Source: Eleginops maclovinus
Taxonomy: Eukaryota > Chordata > Actinopteri > Perciformes > Eleginopidae
Direction: 5' to 3'
DNA: 64,000 nt
Assembly (NCBI RefSeq): GCF_036324505.1
Contig: NC_086361.1
Coordinates: 8,654,328-8,718,327 of the forward strand
The translations under genes and the position numbers were made by a program. Below the pieces are notes generated by a model that was not told where the DNA came from, ran no database searches, and saw nothing but the letters and a program-made list of their open reading frames with translations. Below are positions 1 to 13,423 of this stretch, one piece after another (position 1 is the stretch's first letter; each line of letters opens with the position of its first letter).

Positions 1-174
1 CCATGCTTTATAGCTATATCTGTGTGTCGTTCATTGTAAATGAGTCATGAAGAGATGTCACCTAAACACTCCTCCCTCCGTCTCAAGGCCTCGTGAGTCA
101 ACATCTCATTGAGCTGCATGGTGACATATGTCATGCTCATTCATTCATTGTGTGTCCCCTCCACTGTCCCTTAG

Positions 175-219
175 GACTGCTTTTAACAAGGCTGGGGAAT
201 ACCTGAGCTCTATGGTGCT
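175..219 (+). other. Candidate unidentified coding exon (45 nt)
   Basis: A pyrimidine-rich tract ends in TTAG at 171-174 and is followed by 45 nt and a consensus GTAAGT at 220-225. Only one frame is open, reading TAFNKAGEYLSSMVL. The same frame meets TAA at 221-223, so this could instead be a terminal exon. In that case a 3' UTR of about 600 nt would run to an AATAAA at 821-826, which has a GT-rich stretch after it. I do not recognise the peptide, and no other exon of such a gene is visible. A chance match to splice consensus is quite possible. Confidence 0.25.
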
Positions 220-731
220 GTAAGTGGTTAACTCTCAAGTTTCACTCTCTGCTAGTGGTGAGGCAATTTCCCACAGAAACGTTCTGTCCTCAGTGGAAAC
301 CAGACACTCCTCAATCCAGACTGAAAAGATGGAAGCACGCAGATGGATCATCTTTCAGCTCCCACATCTCACTTGAGGTTTACCTGAGAGGGCAAGCCAG
401 GTTTAGTCTTGTCAACGCTCTACTGTAGATTCAGCTTTAGCACTAGGTTATTGCATCGCATTGTTGCCAGTGTCTTTACTATTGATTTAAACTGTATGAA
501 AAATATCTGTCAATCGACATTATTTCTTTAGTAGAGACAAAGTTGTTGCAAAATGGCTTGTAGTCATTTGTAACCAACGGCAAACCATTGACTATAGCAT
601 ATTTTCATGTAGTCATCTGTTTGCCGTTTGACACTTGCTCTCAAGTGTCAAAGCTAGTGACACTTCTAATGTGTTGTCATCCACAACTTTCAAGCATCAA
701 AAAGGTAATTATCTAAAATATCTCAAATGTG

Positions 732-756
732 TATATATATATATATATATATATAT
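732..756. repeat. (TA)n microsatellite
   Basis: A perfect TA dinucleotide run of about 12 units in non-coding sequence. Confidence 0.9.
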
Positions 757-3530
757 GCATGTTATTGTTGTACAATTTGTATGTGTTTAGCAACAAATAC
801 ATACAAACAAAACCAGTCAAAATAAAAAAAAATGTGTCTTACACACATCTGGTCTTCAGCTCAGTTTAGCTTGTCATGGTTCAACAGGTGTTTTTACCAT
901 CAGACATCCAAGTCTCAACAGCAACACACTGCTGTGTTTCAGTGTCTTTAAACTCAGCTTCAGCCTTCTTCTGCAGGGACAACTCTAAACTAACTAACGG
1001 AATAAAAAGCTCAACTAAAGTTGTTGGTTCACTTCAGAGATGCTTATTTCTCCTTACATCAGCGCTGGATATTAACAAAACCATATCCAATGTATGTTGC
1101 TTTTTGTTATCTACTTCATTTCAGAGGTTAATATTGTGTTCTTAACTCCTATATATGACTGGTTGATTGATTTTACATTCAAAAGATATTTACACTTTTC
1201 AAATGATGCATTGTTGTTGTAAATTAAAGACCCCACATACTCTTACAAATTTGTTTGACATTTTAAAAAAAGGGACCCTGAAGTTACAAGAAAAATCTTC
1301 CAGGACCTTGAAGGCTCAATAATTTTACATTCTACAGGGGGACATTTTGCATAATAGTTATTTTCACTATTGCTTGAAAGTAGATCTTGCAGGTACTTTT
1401 CTGTTGTTGAATGTAGGATTTTGTCTTGTACGAAGTATTTTTACAGTATCTGGTTTTTATTTGTATGCTTTAGCTCAAGATCATCAGAAATGCGCTGCTA
1501 ATAAATCAGCCACCTTTTTGTTTCACATTACATCTCTGCTGACATTGCATGTACTGGATTTACAACCTCCACTCTGCAACTTTTTTCAGATGTAACGCCC
1601 CTCTGGCATCACACCAAAAGTCTGGTTCCTGAAAGAAAGCAGGAATCTTGTGCTTCAGCACAATGGGGATGTTTTATTTTTCCGGTGGAGATGCAGACGC
1701 AGGGTGTGTGTGAGTTTCGTGTGTGGGTTTCGTTGTTGTGTGCGCTTATGCATACATTCACAGGTGTTAGCAACACTAACACCAGATGCTAGAACAGAAA
1801 CAAGTCAGTGTTAAGTAAAGGGATTTCTGGAAGTGAATGTTTAACACCTACATGCAAGTCTATGACCCAGTGATCTTTGTGTTACTGTCACAGATCAGAG
1901 TGTGTTTCCAGAGAAAGGTTAAACAAGGCTTTACTTTGAGTAATGTCAGTATGTTGGTTAACTCTATAGTGTTGCTGGAATTAGTCCTAAAACTACAAAA
2001 TAAGTCAGCATTTTTACAACTTATTGTTTCCTTGTTGTTGAACAAATGTTCTTTTTTAAAATATCTTAACAGAGGATGTTTGGGACATTAGGTGTCATCA
2101 TGCATATAAATAGTCTGCCTTTAGCTTAACTAAAGTCATGCAACTGTAGTTTAGTTTGTTCATAGTCTAACATGGTTTTTTATTTTTTGGCAATTGCATT
2201 TAAGCTTTAAAAATCAGAGAAGCGGAGTTCAATTGTGAGGATTATCCTTCTTGACCAAATGTCCAAGTATTATATATTTCTGTTTGCCACAGAGCTTTTT
2301 TTCTGCAACAAAACAAAAAATCCAATGTAAAAATCCTATAAGCTTTTTGTTGAGGGAACCGGTGGGATGTTAACTTCCGAGTTGCTCTACAAAAATACCC
2401 CCTGAGTTTTCCACTGCCTCCATCGTCAGATCAAGATTTGACAATTAGTTCATCTTGGGGACAAATTGAAAATAAGCATTAATTTAATACGATTTTAACC
2501 AAATCCTAAACATTTCAAAAACTAAAGGGCTTAAATTGCACGGAGGGGCTCTACTGCATTATTCTGTCCTCCTATGAAAACAATGATACCACACACTCCA
2601 ACCGCCAGGCACAAAGCCCTGCCATGGATTACTTAGTACATCAAAAGCTACAAACTGGTTTCCAGCATGAACTCATTCACATAAGGATTTCTGGTTTCCC
2701 TCTTTAAGTAGTTATTGTTCCTGCTGCTGGGAGGGCAGAGGAGAACATGGGAAACATGCTTGTTAATTCAACTTACAGCAGTTTGTATGGGCTTTTCTTA
2801 TACAAACAAAAGGTGGCAAAAACAAAAAACTGCTTCTTTGGTTTTGTTGTGCAGTAAAACCAACCACTCAATGAATCACCTTTCTCAGTGTGAACAGTAC
2901 TTTACTGTGGCCTTTGGTCCATGAATTTCATGTGTGTTCAGTTCACTTTATTACAGAACCACTGAAGTTCATCACTGTGGTACAAAACACAAAGCAATAG
3001 TCTACTGTTTTGTCCAACTCTCACATGATTTGATTTTTAAATTTCTTCTGAGGAACATCATCCTGCCCTGCCATTTAGACCGCAGCTAAGCTAACGACTA
3101 TGTTAAGTTAGCTGACCCATCCTGTTGGGCCGGATTGCCAAGTAGGAATCCCAGATCGATTTAAAAGTTCTGTAGTGTGTAGATTATGTTTCAAAGCTGG
3201 TCTGACAAATTGGCTGACTCCAGAAAAATCCAGATCTGTGTATGATGATTAAGTTTGAGGACCATGGAAACAGGAGGCCACTGGGAGATGGTCTTGAGAT
3301 ACGAGGAGGAAAACATTGCAAAACGAGTGTTGGCATGTCAAAACACAATTTGTTGACGACAAAGTGCATTGAAGTTATAGAGAAAGGCGTCTGTTTTGCA
3401 AATTTCCTCCTACAAACTGATTTATATGTGACGTTATACGTGACAGAACAGACTACAAATCTGTTTTTGTAACTTTATCTAAAAGGTCTAGGTGAGTTTG
3501 GGGTCTGGATGGTAAATCTGTGACCATGAC

Positions 3531-3547
3531 AAAAAAAAAAAAAAAAA
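3531..3547. repeat. Poly-A run (17 nt)
   Basis: Seventeen consecutive A bases. This could be a mononucleotide microsatellite or the tail of an old retroposed piece. No flanking element is recognisable. Confidence 0.8.
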
Positions 3548-6500
3548 GTCTGGCTGTGGAGTTTACACTGAAACAGGCTTTGGGATGTTTCCTAAATAGC
3601 ATGCACCGGTCAGAGACGGTCCAAAGGTAACAGGGAGGGTAGTGGCTCTAATATAATCTCAAAATGGGGCTAAACAGACAGGGGATTTATGAGTCTAATC
3701 CGGAAAAAAAGTTAAATATCTATATCAGCTGTATGTTGCGAGCAGAAGAACGAAGCCATCACCGCCAGTTTGTTGACAGTGAAAACGTGTTTGTTGACCT
3801 CAGTTTTCCCCCGGTGCTCTTCATGCTGTCTGGGATAAAGACTGAGCACCAGGAAAGCTGAGCCACTGACTTCAGCCATCAGCCCCGAGGCTGCAGGGAT
3901 TTCTCACTCAGTGTACACTGTATAAACAATGGTGTGATCCCTCTGAGTTTACAACACACATGTATTATGTTGTCAGGACACGTGGGTCCAAGCACAAAAA
4001 TGACCAAGTAGGAATCCAACTCCAACAAGAGTTTCAGCATCTCAAATTGGGTAAAAGTCTGATATTTTCAGCTGAATTTTTCCAATAATCAGGCTTAGTT
4101 TTATTTCAGTTTGAGCTAAAAGCCTCTATGCTTTACAGTGGTGATGATATTTCCTTAAGAGACACTATTGATACATTTTTTGAAAGCAGATCTACGGAGA
4201 ACTTGTTTTATATCATTGTAAATTCAACCTTGTAACATTATTGTGTCAATTTTGTTATTTTTATTATACAACAGCTATTGAGACAATCCCTTAATTATTT
4301 CTATCACAAAGTGTTAACCATTTCCTGATTAGCTGCTTAATAATGAGGAGTGTTCGGTTGGTCAGACAAAAGAGATTATCATCGATCAATTGATATTGAA
4401 AATAAGAGCTGCAGACAGCCAGTTATTTTTGTACCATTGAAAAAACAAATTCCTTCATTCTTTACAATAAACATGATGATTCTTTGTTCCTTTATCATCT
4501 GGTTGTCATTGTACCCAAGTTACATTGCTATATCTCTTCATTATGTTTCACTCTGTTGCTGTCAATCAACTGCTGCCCACACAAAGCCCCTGCCAGAATA
4601 TGTGATGAAAATTTGGGGGTCTTTGTTTTGCTTGAACAAGAACTTAATTTCAGGCTCGGTTTGACGCAAAAATAGATAAGAAATATATTAATTTGAGAAA
4701 AAACTGCTACAGCAACAGATTCAGACGACTGTAACCCATGATAGACGGACTTGAATAGTCGATAAGTGAAGAACAATGCTTGAAATCGTGCGTCTGATGC
4801 TGAGACAGCTCAGTAAAAACAAAGCTGCATCTGTTCTTCTGCAGAGACAGATGTGAAGCCACAGGGGACCAGGTATGAATCCCCGCAGGCCCCAGAGCAC
4901 TCGCTCTGCTCTCGCCTGTTAAATCTCTGACCAATATTTCATTGATATCTGTGACAAGGCAGAGAATGGGTTTCAAAGACATCACTTCCTCAGAGCTCTA
5001 ACCTAAATGTAGCAGCGGAGGTAAAAGACTTGAGGTTGTCGTGCCGGAGGGATTCAGTCTGTCTGTGCTTTGCAGTCTGGTTTAGGAAGCAGCGGCCATG
5101 ACCCACTTCTCTGCTGCGTGTGGAGCTCTGAGTATAAGATGATGTTCAATGTATGTTTATCTTTACGATCTCTTACCTTTTGGATGAAAAAGTGGTTGCA
5201 CATAAAGGACAATTGAAGCTGATCGAAAAGCACTAGTAGTATGTACATACATACTGAAGTTCAGTATTTCATTTCAATTGTGACTTGATATTACATTTTG
5301 CTTTACAGAATAGATTGTTAGAGGTGACGTCATGTTTTAAAGTTGACCCGTACGTTAGCATGGTTCTTGGCGCTTGTTAAAAAGCCAATGGGATTGTTCT
5401 ATTAGATTTTGGATCATTAAAGAATACGAGACTAGATTTGTTTTGCTCAGCAGGATATTTTACTTTGAATATTTTAAGGCCATAAACAAACTACACCACT
5501 GTTTTGTGATTTCAACTTATCCACCGCTAAATATAGGTGAACTGTTCAAGCTAACATAAAGGCTCGGTTACCCTCTTGTTAGCTAACTGCATATTTGAAA
5601 TCTAAATTGGGTGATTTACTTACATATACAGTATATATATAGTATGTTTATATTTATTTTAAACATCTTTACGCCTTCAATTCATTTCCCATCTTAGATA
5701 TTGATCAAAAAACTGATTGACTTAAACAACGTAAGTGCAAAAATGCTGACTCTTTTTCGGGTTTTTGCACACAATCCTGCGGCATTCTGTTCTTCTACTT
5801 TAGATTATTACATTTAATTCGATAGCTTTAGTTACATTGCAGATTCACGCAATTTAAGAAATGGAAAAATCTACACACAAATATTTATGTACAAGTTAAA
5901 CTTCCTAGCAACTTAATTATGATTCCATTTTTCTTGCTCTTCTCTTCTGTAATATAAAGAATATATATTTTTCCTTAACAAAAAAGGGGGAATCAGTAAA
6001 ACTAAAATTAAAAGTCTGCTCCAATGTATCCTATACGGCCTAACTTATTAGAAGCCGTAATGAAACAGAAAAAACATTTTCTTTTCTCAACAGCTTTTCC
6101 TCACACACACCTGAGCCTTAAGCTCCTGGTGTCTGAATACATCATTAAACAGAAATTCTTGTAAAAAATGTCTCCTACAGATCCAGTTAACCTCAACATT
6201 CCTGCTCTTTTTGTGGGGTAAATGAGAAACACAACCAGTCATGTTACATTTAAACCAATCACAGGCAATTACCCAGTGTGGGAATAATAAAAACTGACAC
6301 CAGCAGAAGTTCTCATGTATTTCTTCCCCGTCGTCTCATACCAGATTATAGTGAATAAAACTTTGATTTGTAATGTCTTTATTTTTTGTCTTATATTTCT
6401 GCAAGTATCCAAATAGCACTTGTGTATCCTGTAAAATGTCCTCCCCTCCCAGGACAGAATTTCTTATAGATCCACTTAAACATTCCCGTGGAGCCATGTA

Positions 6501-8984
6501 ATAAAAGGGCTCAGGTTGCCCTTGTGTTCATTCACCAGAGACGTAGTATGGCAAACAAACAAGGTGATTGAAAGGCTAACCCTGTTGTTTGGAGTCAAAT
6601 ACATCCTGTACAGTATAATCCCTAAACGGAGGTGTTTTGTTGGGAAGGGCCGAGCTAACTGCAGGGCGTGGTGGTATAACTGTACTCCACATAGCTGTCA
6701 GCATGAAATACAACCCACAAAAAAAAAACAAGAGAAAGGAGAGATGGCAGCACCGAGGAGGCAGACAAGAACCAATCTGAGAGAAAAGACAAAACAGAAC
6801 CTAAAATAAAGGCTTTGTTGTTTTTTGTCCTCAAACCCCACATGGATTATAGTTCAGACAACAAAAAGGCCTGCGGTCGACAAACTTAAATCATATTCAT
6901 AGCTCTGAACAGAATCAGGTCATTTCATAAAGGGAATGTTGTATCCCAAATGACAGAGGAAGCCAGCCTCAGTGTGACAGTGATTTACAGAAAAACGCCC
7001 CTGCAGGCTGGAAACAGGAGAAGGATGGCAGTGATAAGTGAGAGAACGCCTTCAACCAGACTTGTTGTTTTAACAGGACGCGGTCACACAACCAGCTGCA
7101 GAATTGCCTTATTTGAGAATAGGAAATTCTGCTGGTTCATTGTTCCCAGCAGACCAACAAAGAAAACACAACATGGGTTTGTCCACCAGCAAGTCCAAAC
7201 AACAACACTGGCTTCATGAGATGGTAATTGCAAATTGTGTATGAGGAAAAAGTGTATTTGTCTGCACATTATAACATGAGAAATCTACATTGATATACTT
7301 CAGAAACACGTTTGTTAGTTGTCAGTTAAATTTGATTGTGAAGGCTCTCATCTTCTAGCAACGTAATCTCAGGAAATGGTATGAATGGCACGACATCAAG
7401 ATTGTCAATCTTTTTGAGTGTCATTGAAGTCCTCATTCTCATTTCAACATCACAGATGGATGCATGGTCGCTGTTTTAAACCAAAATGAATTCAGAAAAA
7501 ACTTCTTGTTTAGGTTTAAGAACAGTTTAAGATGTGCATGAAATAATAGGTTTGTTAAGTAAATTAGGTTATGTACATTACTTAATTTTGAATGGACCTA
7601 TGATTCATATTTTGTTGATAGCATCGTTATACCAAAGGTTTCCGACTATTTCAAACTTAGCCAAATCGGGGTTTTTTAAACAAGATAATGTTCATTTTCA
7701 TTGGTTGCCTGAGATTGGATCTTATTGTCTTTGCGCAAATGTCAGCATTTTGATTGTCTTCCAGAAGCTGTCATACATTGATTTTTATCCAAGTTTAATA
7801 CACATTTTTCCTGTAAACTTATTAGATCTTGGACATATATATTAACTGGATGAAGGATTTTAGTCATCAGACATCTGGGTCTGAAGTTATCACAGAAACA
7901 ACTCGCGTTAGACGCCAGCAAATCAGTGGTCCTCACTTTGCAGACTATCCTGCTTTGTATGCAACTTCAACTGACAGCACTGGTTATGACCATCCAACAT
8001 TGCTGCGGCATAAAATTATGACAAAAAATCCATAGTAATGCCAAGCAAATGACTATAAATGACCATGTTATTAATATGCCATTTGGTTATTGTAGGCTGC
8101 TTTCTAGGAATCTGATTGAATATGATTGGATGGTAAAAATCAGCTGGAGGCCAAGCCGCAGAAAAATAAGACTGTGATTGTGAGGCATGAATGTAGCAAC
8201 ACTCAGCTAATGCCTGATCTAACAGTATGCTATATTTTTTAAGTGAGACAAGATGAAGAAAGCAGGCTTCAAATTCTTAAAAGGAGTTTAGATTAACAAG
8301 CTGAATTATCTCGTACGATCAAATAAAAAAAACATATACAGTAAATATAGATTTTAGTCTTTGAAATCTAAACATCTTACAGTCCTCTAGGGATTTCATT
8401 AGTGTGCCCTTGTGACTCTTCAAACAAACATCCTCGCTTTAAGCGTGAGGCTGCCTCCTCACAGTTGGTGTGTGAAACAAGATGAAATGTGGTTGAGGTA
8501 GGTTGGTGAAGCCGGGATGCCAGGCTCAGTTTAGCAACAGTTAAGCCTCAGGGGGGGGCTTCATGCAGTCGGGTTGTATCAGGTCAGGATTGGAACTGGA
8601 TCCCCTGCAGCGGACGGTATCCTGCAATGTTTTAATTCAGAAGACTGCTCAGGGACTGGTAGAGTTGGTTGAGCCCCAGGTAGCCGTGCATGAGGGATCC
8701 ATGTTTTCAGTTAAATATGGAAATAACTTCAGCATCAGTGGTGAAAAATAAACATGTCTCAGAAAAATGGTTGTCTTTTTATTCCTTCTGTGTCTTTAAA
8801 ACAGCTTTTTTTATTACAAATAAACAGTATTTTTTAGTATATTTTATAGTACTTACACAGAAATTATTGTGGGTTAGAATTGCAGACCGAATGGCAGAGG
8901 ATTTATATTTCCACACACAAGACAGCATTGATGTATATTTAGTAGTTTAGTTATATTGAGTGTATATTTCTCCTTCCTTCTCTG

Positions 8985-9053
8985 TATTGAACTGTTGCAC
9001 CTCAATTTCCCTCAGGATAATTAAAGCTTCTTGAATCTTGAATCTTGAATCTT
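8985..9053 (+). mobile_element. 3' tail of a degraded non-LTR retrotransposon
   Basis: The segment reads 'ttgcacctcaatttccctcaggataattaaag' in short pieces and then has three TTGAATC heptamers at 9031-9053. A 'TTTCCC...ATAAAG' box followed by short tandem repeats resembles the 3' terminus of fish non-LTR elements. No reverse-transcriptase frame is readable upstream, so this is a 5'-truncated copy or an unrelated look-alike. Confidence 0.55.
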
Positions 9054-11109
9054 CCCAGGATCACAACACATCACATCTCTGACTCAAGCTCCAGTTGTTT
9101 CATCCGTGACTTTGGAATATGAAATGATTTACAGTTGAGGCACATTTTTCAGCCACATTAAAACTCCAGCGCGCCAGAAGAATACAGATATAAACATCAC
9201 TTAGAGTTCCTGCGCCCAGATGAACTCAATAGCAAAAACAAATGGCTGGTTAAGTCAGGCACTGAGCCTCTCTGCACATTCTTTCACTAAATGGGTTTTT
9301 CATCTGTTGCTTTGTCTCTTTTTCTGCATCTGTTGCTTGGAAATTTGAATACGGCATTAATCTGAGGTGATAACAGTTCCTGGGAAATGTTTCTTTCATG
9401 TCAGGGAGCAGAGCATTCATTCTCTAAGTGGAGAGTTTGGAATTTCATTTCATACGGGAAAATGATTATGGTGACTTATTAGGCTATACATACCTTTTTT
9501 GTTTTATTTTGGTAATGATTTAAAGTACACTCGCAAATAGACTATAGAACTAGAACGTTTCAGGATTTAGTTTGAAAGCAAACATATCAGTCACAAACCT
9601 TCATCAGGCTTTTAACTCACAAAATTAAACATCTTGATTCTCCGGCCACAAACACCACACATCTGTAATGCATAAGAAGGCATCCATATAGTGACTTGTG
9701 AAAAACAGAATGTACTGGAAATAGGTTAAACTGGACAGAAAATTGACATATTAAACACACAAAAGAAGTAAAAATAAAGGAGGAGTGACGAAACAATATG
9801 GACCAAAAACATAGTCATGCATTTCTAATTTATACAACTGCTTCTAAGAGTTGATTTTACACAAAAGGAAATACATTGATCTCTATGGCATCTCAAGAAC
9901 CAAAGTTATTTGACCTCATCCTATTGATGCTAATACTCAACTTACAATGTTTGCCAGCGGGTGAAAGCCAACCTTTTATTTTGCATCAAGCTTTGTCTGC
10001 TTTGTGTTTTGCTTGCTAGCCATTTTCCTGCACTGTATTCACCATATCCGTAGATTCCTGTATGATCAATTCTTTTCAATTTGGCACTTGGTTATTCCGT
10101 TATTCTGCCCAGAAATGTCCCGAACACGGCAAAACAGGAAGATATAGGCAGTGGTCGTCAGGCTCTCTGTAAAAATAGATGGCTTATATTCAGTCTGAAA
10201 CATTGTGTATAACTACTCCATGTGTGGCTGCCTGTATTCAGATAGACTCTGACTGAATGGGGAAAATGATTTTGAGATGAAACCGCTCCGGATGGCCAAG
10301 AGCAGAAACTTAATCAGACTGCTGACCAGAAGTTGTGCTGTGATCGTGCCTCAGACAGAGAGAGACAGAAAACAGAAGACTTTTATGTGATGTTAGACGT
10401 ATTGTAGGCCTTCAGTTGATTACATTTTCTAAATATAAAACCCAGCCATCTTGAAAAGACATGTTTTGTATCTGCACAGACGCTGAAGTTTCCCTCACTG
10501 GAACATCAGATAGACTATTGTGGGCTAACAGTGGCTGCCTTGTTGTAAACATCTGTTTTGTATGCTAGCTAATGTGAAAGTGGCTTGAAGATGATTCTTT
10601 TTATGGCAGTCACTCGCAAAATAATCAGAAAGTGGGTCAGAAATAGAACATGCATGAAATATCATACTTGAATAAAATTAAGATACAGGGTATTCATTCC
10701 TTTGTTGTCTGTCTTTAACATTATCAAGTTAGTCAGGGTTTGTTCCCCAACAAAAATGATTAAAATTGCTGTTTTGCTGAGTTTAAATGCTAATGCAACA
10801 AAAAACTGATGGGGTGTGCGGGGTGAAATGCATCAAGGACCCTGGAAAGGTCAACAAAAGAAAAGTTTCCCCGATTAGAGAAAAAACAGACAATCTTCAG
10901 TTTGTGTTCTACATTTCTTGCTAGCTTCATAAGCTACATGAAAAGAGCAACACATCCTCGTACCTAAACAACAGAAGAGGTAATTTACTGTTGAATCCCA
11001 ACATTTTAGTACGCTGACACGCTAAACTAAGATTGTAAATATTTGACTGTCACTGTGACCATTTTTAGCATGCTATTGATTAGCTTAGTCTTTGGCAGAG
11101 ATCAATTAT

Positions 11110-11275
11110 CAGTGGTAAGAGGAGTATTCTGATCATTTGCTTGACTGAAAGTAGAAATACTACAGTGTATAAATAGATAATGGAATCTAACTTAAGTTAT
11201 CATATACATGTATTGTAAGAAATACAGTATTTGCCTCTGAATAGTCCTGGAATAAAACTATAAAGTAGCAGATAA
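11110..11275. mobile_element. Degraded copy of the AAGTA-rich hAT-like MITE
   Basis: It begins CAGTGGTAAGAGGAGTATTC, close to the CAGAGGTGG...AGTACTC terminus of the intact copy at 47,698. It continues with 'gaaagtagaaatactacagtgtataaata' and 'tataaagtagca' fragments typical of the same family. The far end is not clear. Confidence 0.5.
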
Positions 11276-13217
11276 CAGAAAACTCTTTTTTCAACAGATA
11301 ACTGTTGTTGTGTGACCTCCAGGGTGTTGCCAGACATGCTTTAAGAGCCTACAGCCTGTTGATGTAATCTGTTTATTTCCATTTCATATTGAACAAACAC
11401 AGCATCGTCAACACCAGAGATGCCCCATCATGTCTCATCCACCCACGCGCCAACACCAAATCCAGAGGTAAGCCAAGCGCTCGCTCTACTTTTTAGCTGC
11501 AGATCCCGGGCAGAGCTCCTTGTCCTGACAACAGCAACCAGAAAGCAATCAGAGGAATCAGCTCTGTTCTCAACAGCCACAATTAGATTTGTTGCGCTCC
11601 AGACTTACTGTTGAGCAATCCGCCAGCCCAGACTACACCCTGCTATGAGTTCATTAAGAAACTACCCACACTACACCCATTCATCTCAGTCAGCAGGGTA
11701 TGCAGGAAACCAGAACTGCATTTACAATACACCGCCAGCCATACCAGAGGCACACACTCACACAAAGACCCCAGCATGGATGGCTTGCATTGTATCACCG
11801 TGCTTCCTGCACATTCACATGTTTTTTCAACCCCATCTGGTATGATTGAGCTTAGTGTGTTGGTTGGATTAAGTTAGGAAAACATTAACATGCAGGTATG
11901 AAAAAGCCATAGAAACCTAAGAAGTAGAAAGAAGGTTAATGTTTACAGAGCAGGAAGAAGGGGCTAAAAGTAGGTCAGGTGGTGGAGAGACGATTGTCTG
12001 GCAACAAAAAGGTGAGTAACAAGATCGGGGAGTTAAAGGTCAGGAATCCCTCTTAGAATATTGTTGTTTGTGCATATTTAACCGTGAGTGCACTCTGGAG
12101 CACCGTATTTCGAAAGCCAGAGGCATTGGAGGTCCTCCTCGTCCACCGGCATGTTTTGTTGGGGGGGTTGTAACCTCGTTGAGATGCTTCAATTCCCAGA
12201 ATTCCCACCCGCATCGCTCCTGCCCGCAGAGCACAAAAAGGATGGATGGATCCTCTCCATAAATAACCACCAGAGCAAAGCCAAAAACCACTATGTTTTT
12301 CTCTCCATGCTTTGTTTCAAAGCCCGGGGACAGCTCACTCCAGAAAGGCAGAAAGGAGCTATCCAAATGTGCTGGATCCATCACATGGGCAGATAAATCT
12401 TTGGCACACATTTAAATAAAGGGAAAATAAGAATGCAGGATATTGTAAAATAGAGGAGTAGAAGGGCAGAAATAGGATCAGATTAGACCGACTTGTACGC
12501 ACATGAGATTGTAAATAAAGAATACGTGTTGATGTGATGTGTCGTGATTGGTTTGTTATGAGTGGGAGAGGAGTCTAATCATCCAAAAGATCTTTGAATC
12601 AGTGATGAAATGATCCATCAACACAAAATTAGGGACGAAATTATAACAATGGATTCTTTGTTTAAGTGTATTCAACGTGAAGTAGTTTTACTTTGCTGGC
12701 TGAAACAAAAACAAGAATTGAAATAGGTCGCTTTGGGCTTTTGGATCTTTTGTTAACACAAGAGGAAATGAGTATTCAATGAATAAATGCACACAAAATA
12801 GACCTAACCAAGAGTCAATAATAAAACTGGTTTGCAGATTTGGAAATTTGAAAGAGGGCCATGATAAGATTAAACAACAATGTTTTCTTTTTAGCTTCTG
12901 TATTTCGTTAAAAGAAATATGAATTTACTAAGAAATCCAATTCCTCTGGTTTTTCATGGGGTTAAGGTTACTACCCTTTCTCCTATATTAACCTGGAGTA
13001 AAAAAAAAAAGATTTTATTGAATATTTATAAAAATACAGCAAATAACAGTTAGTTGCAGCCCCTTTAAAAGGTTGGGACACACAAAAAACATCGTCTCAT
13101 GCTCAGCTTAAAGTATCTCATTTCATTCCCACAACGCTGCAGCTTTAAAGCGCCTTGGGATTACTGGCCTGATTAAAGCTGCCTGTGCTCACACATCTAT
13201 GTAATACACCAAATACT

Positions 13218-13423
<206 letters not shown>

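Noticed and set aside
12040..12411. 123-codon open frame on the - strand
   Set aside because: No recognisable domain, opposite frames are equally open, and no splice-consistent partner exons. It lies in a GC-richer patch where chance frames are expected.
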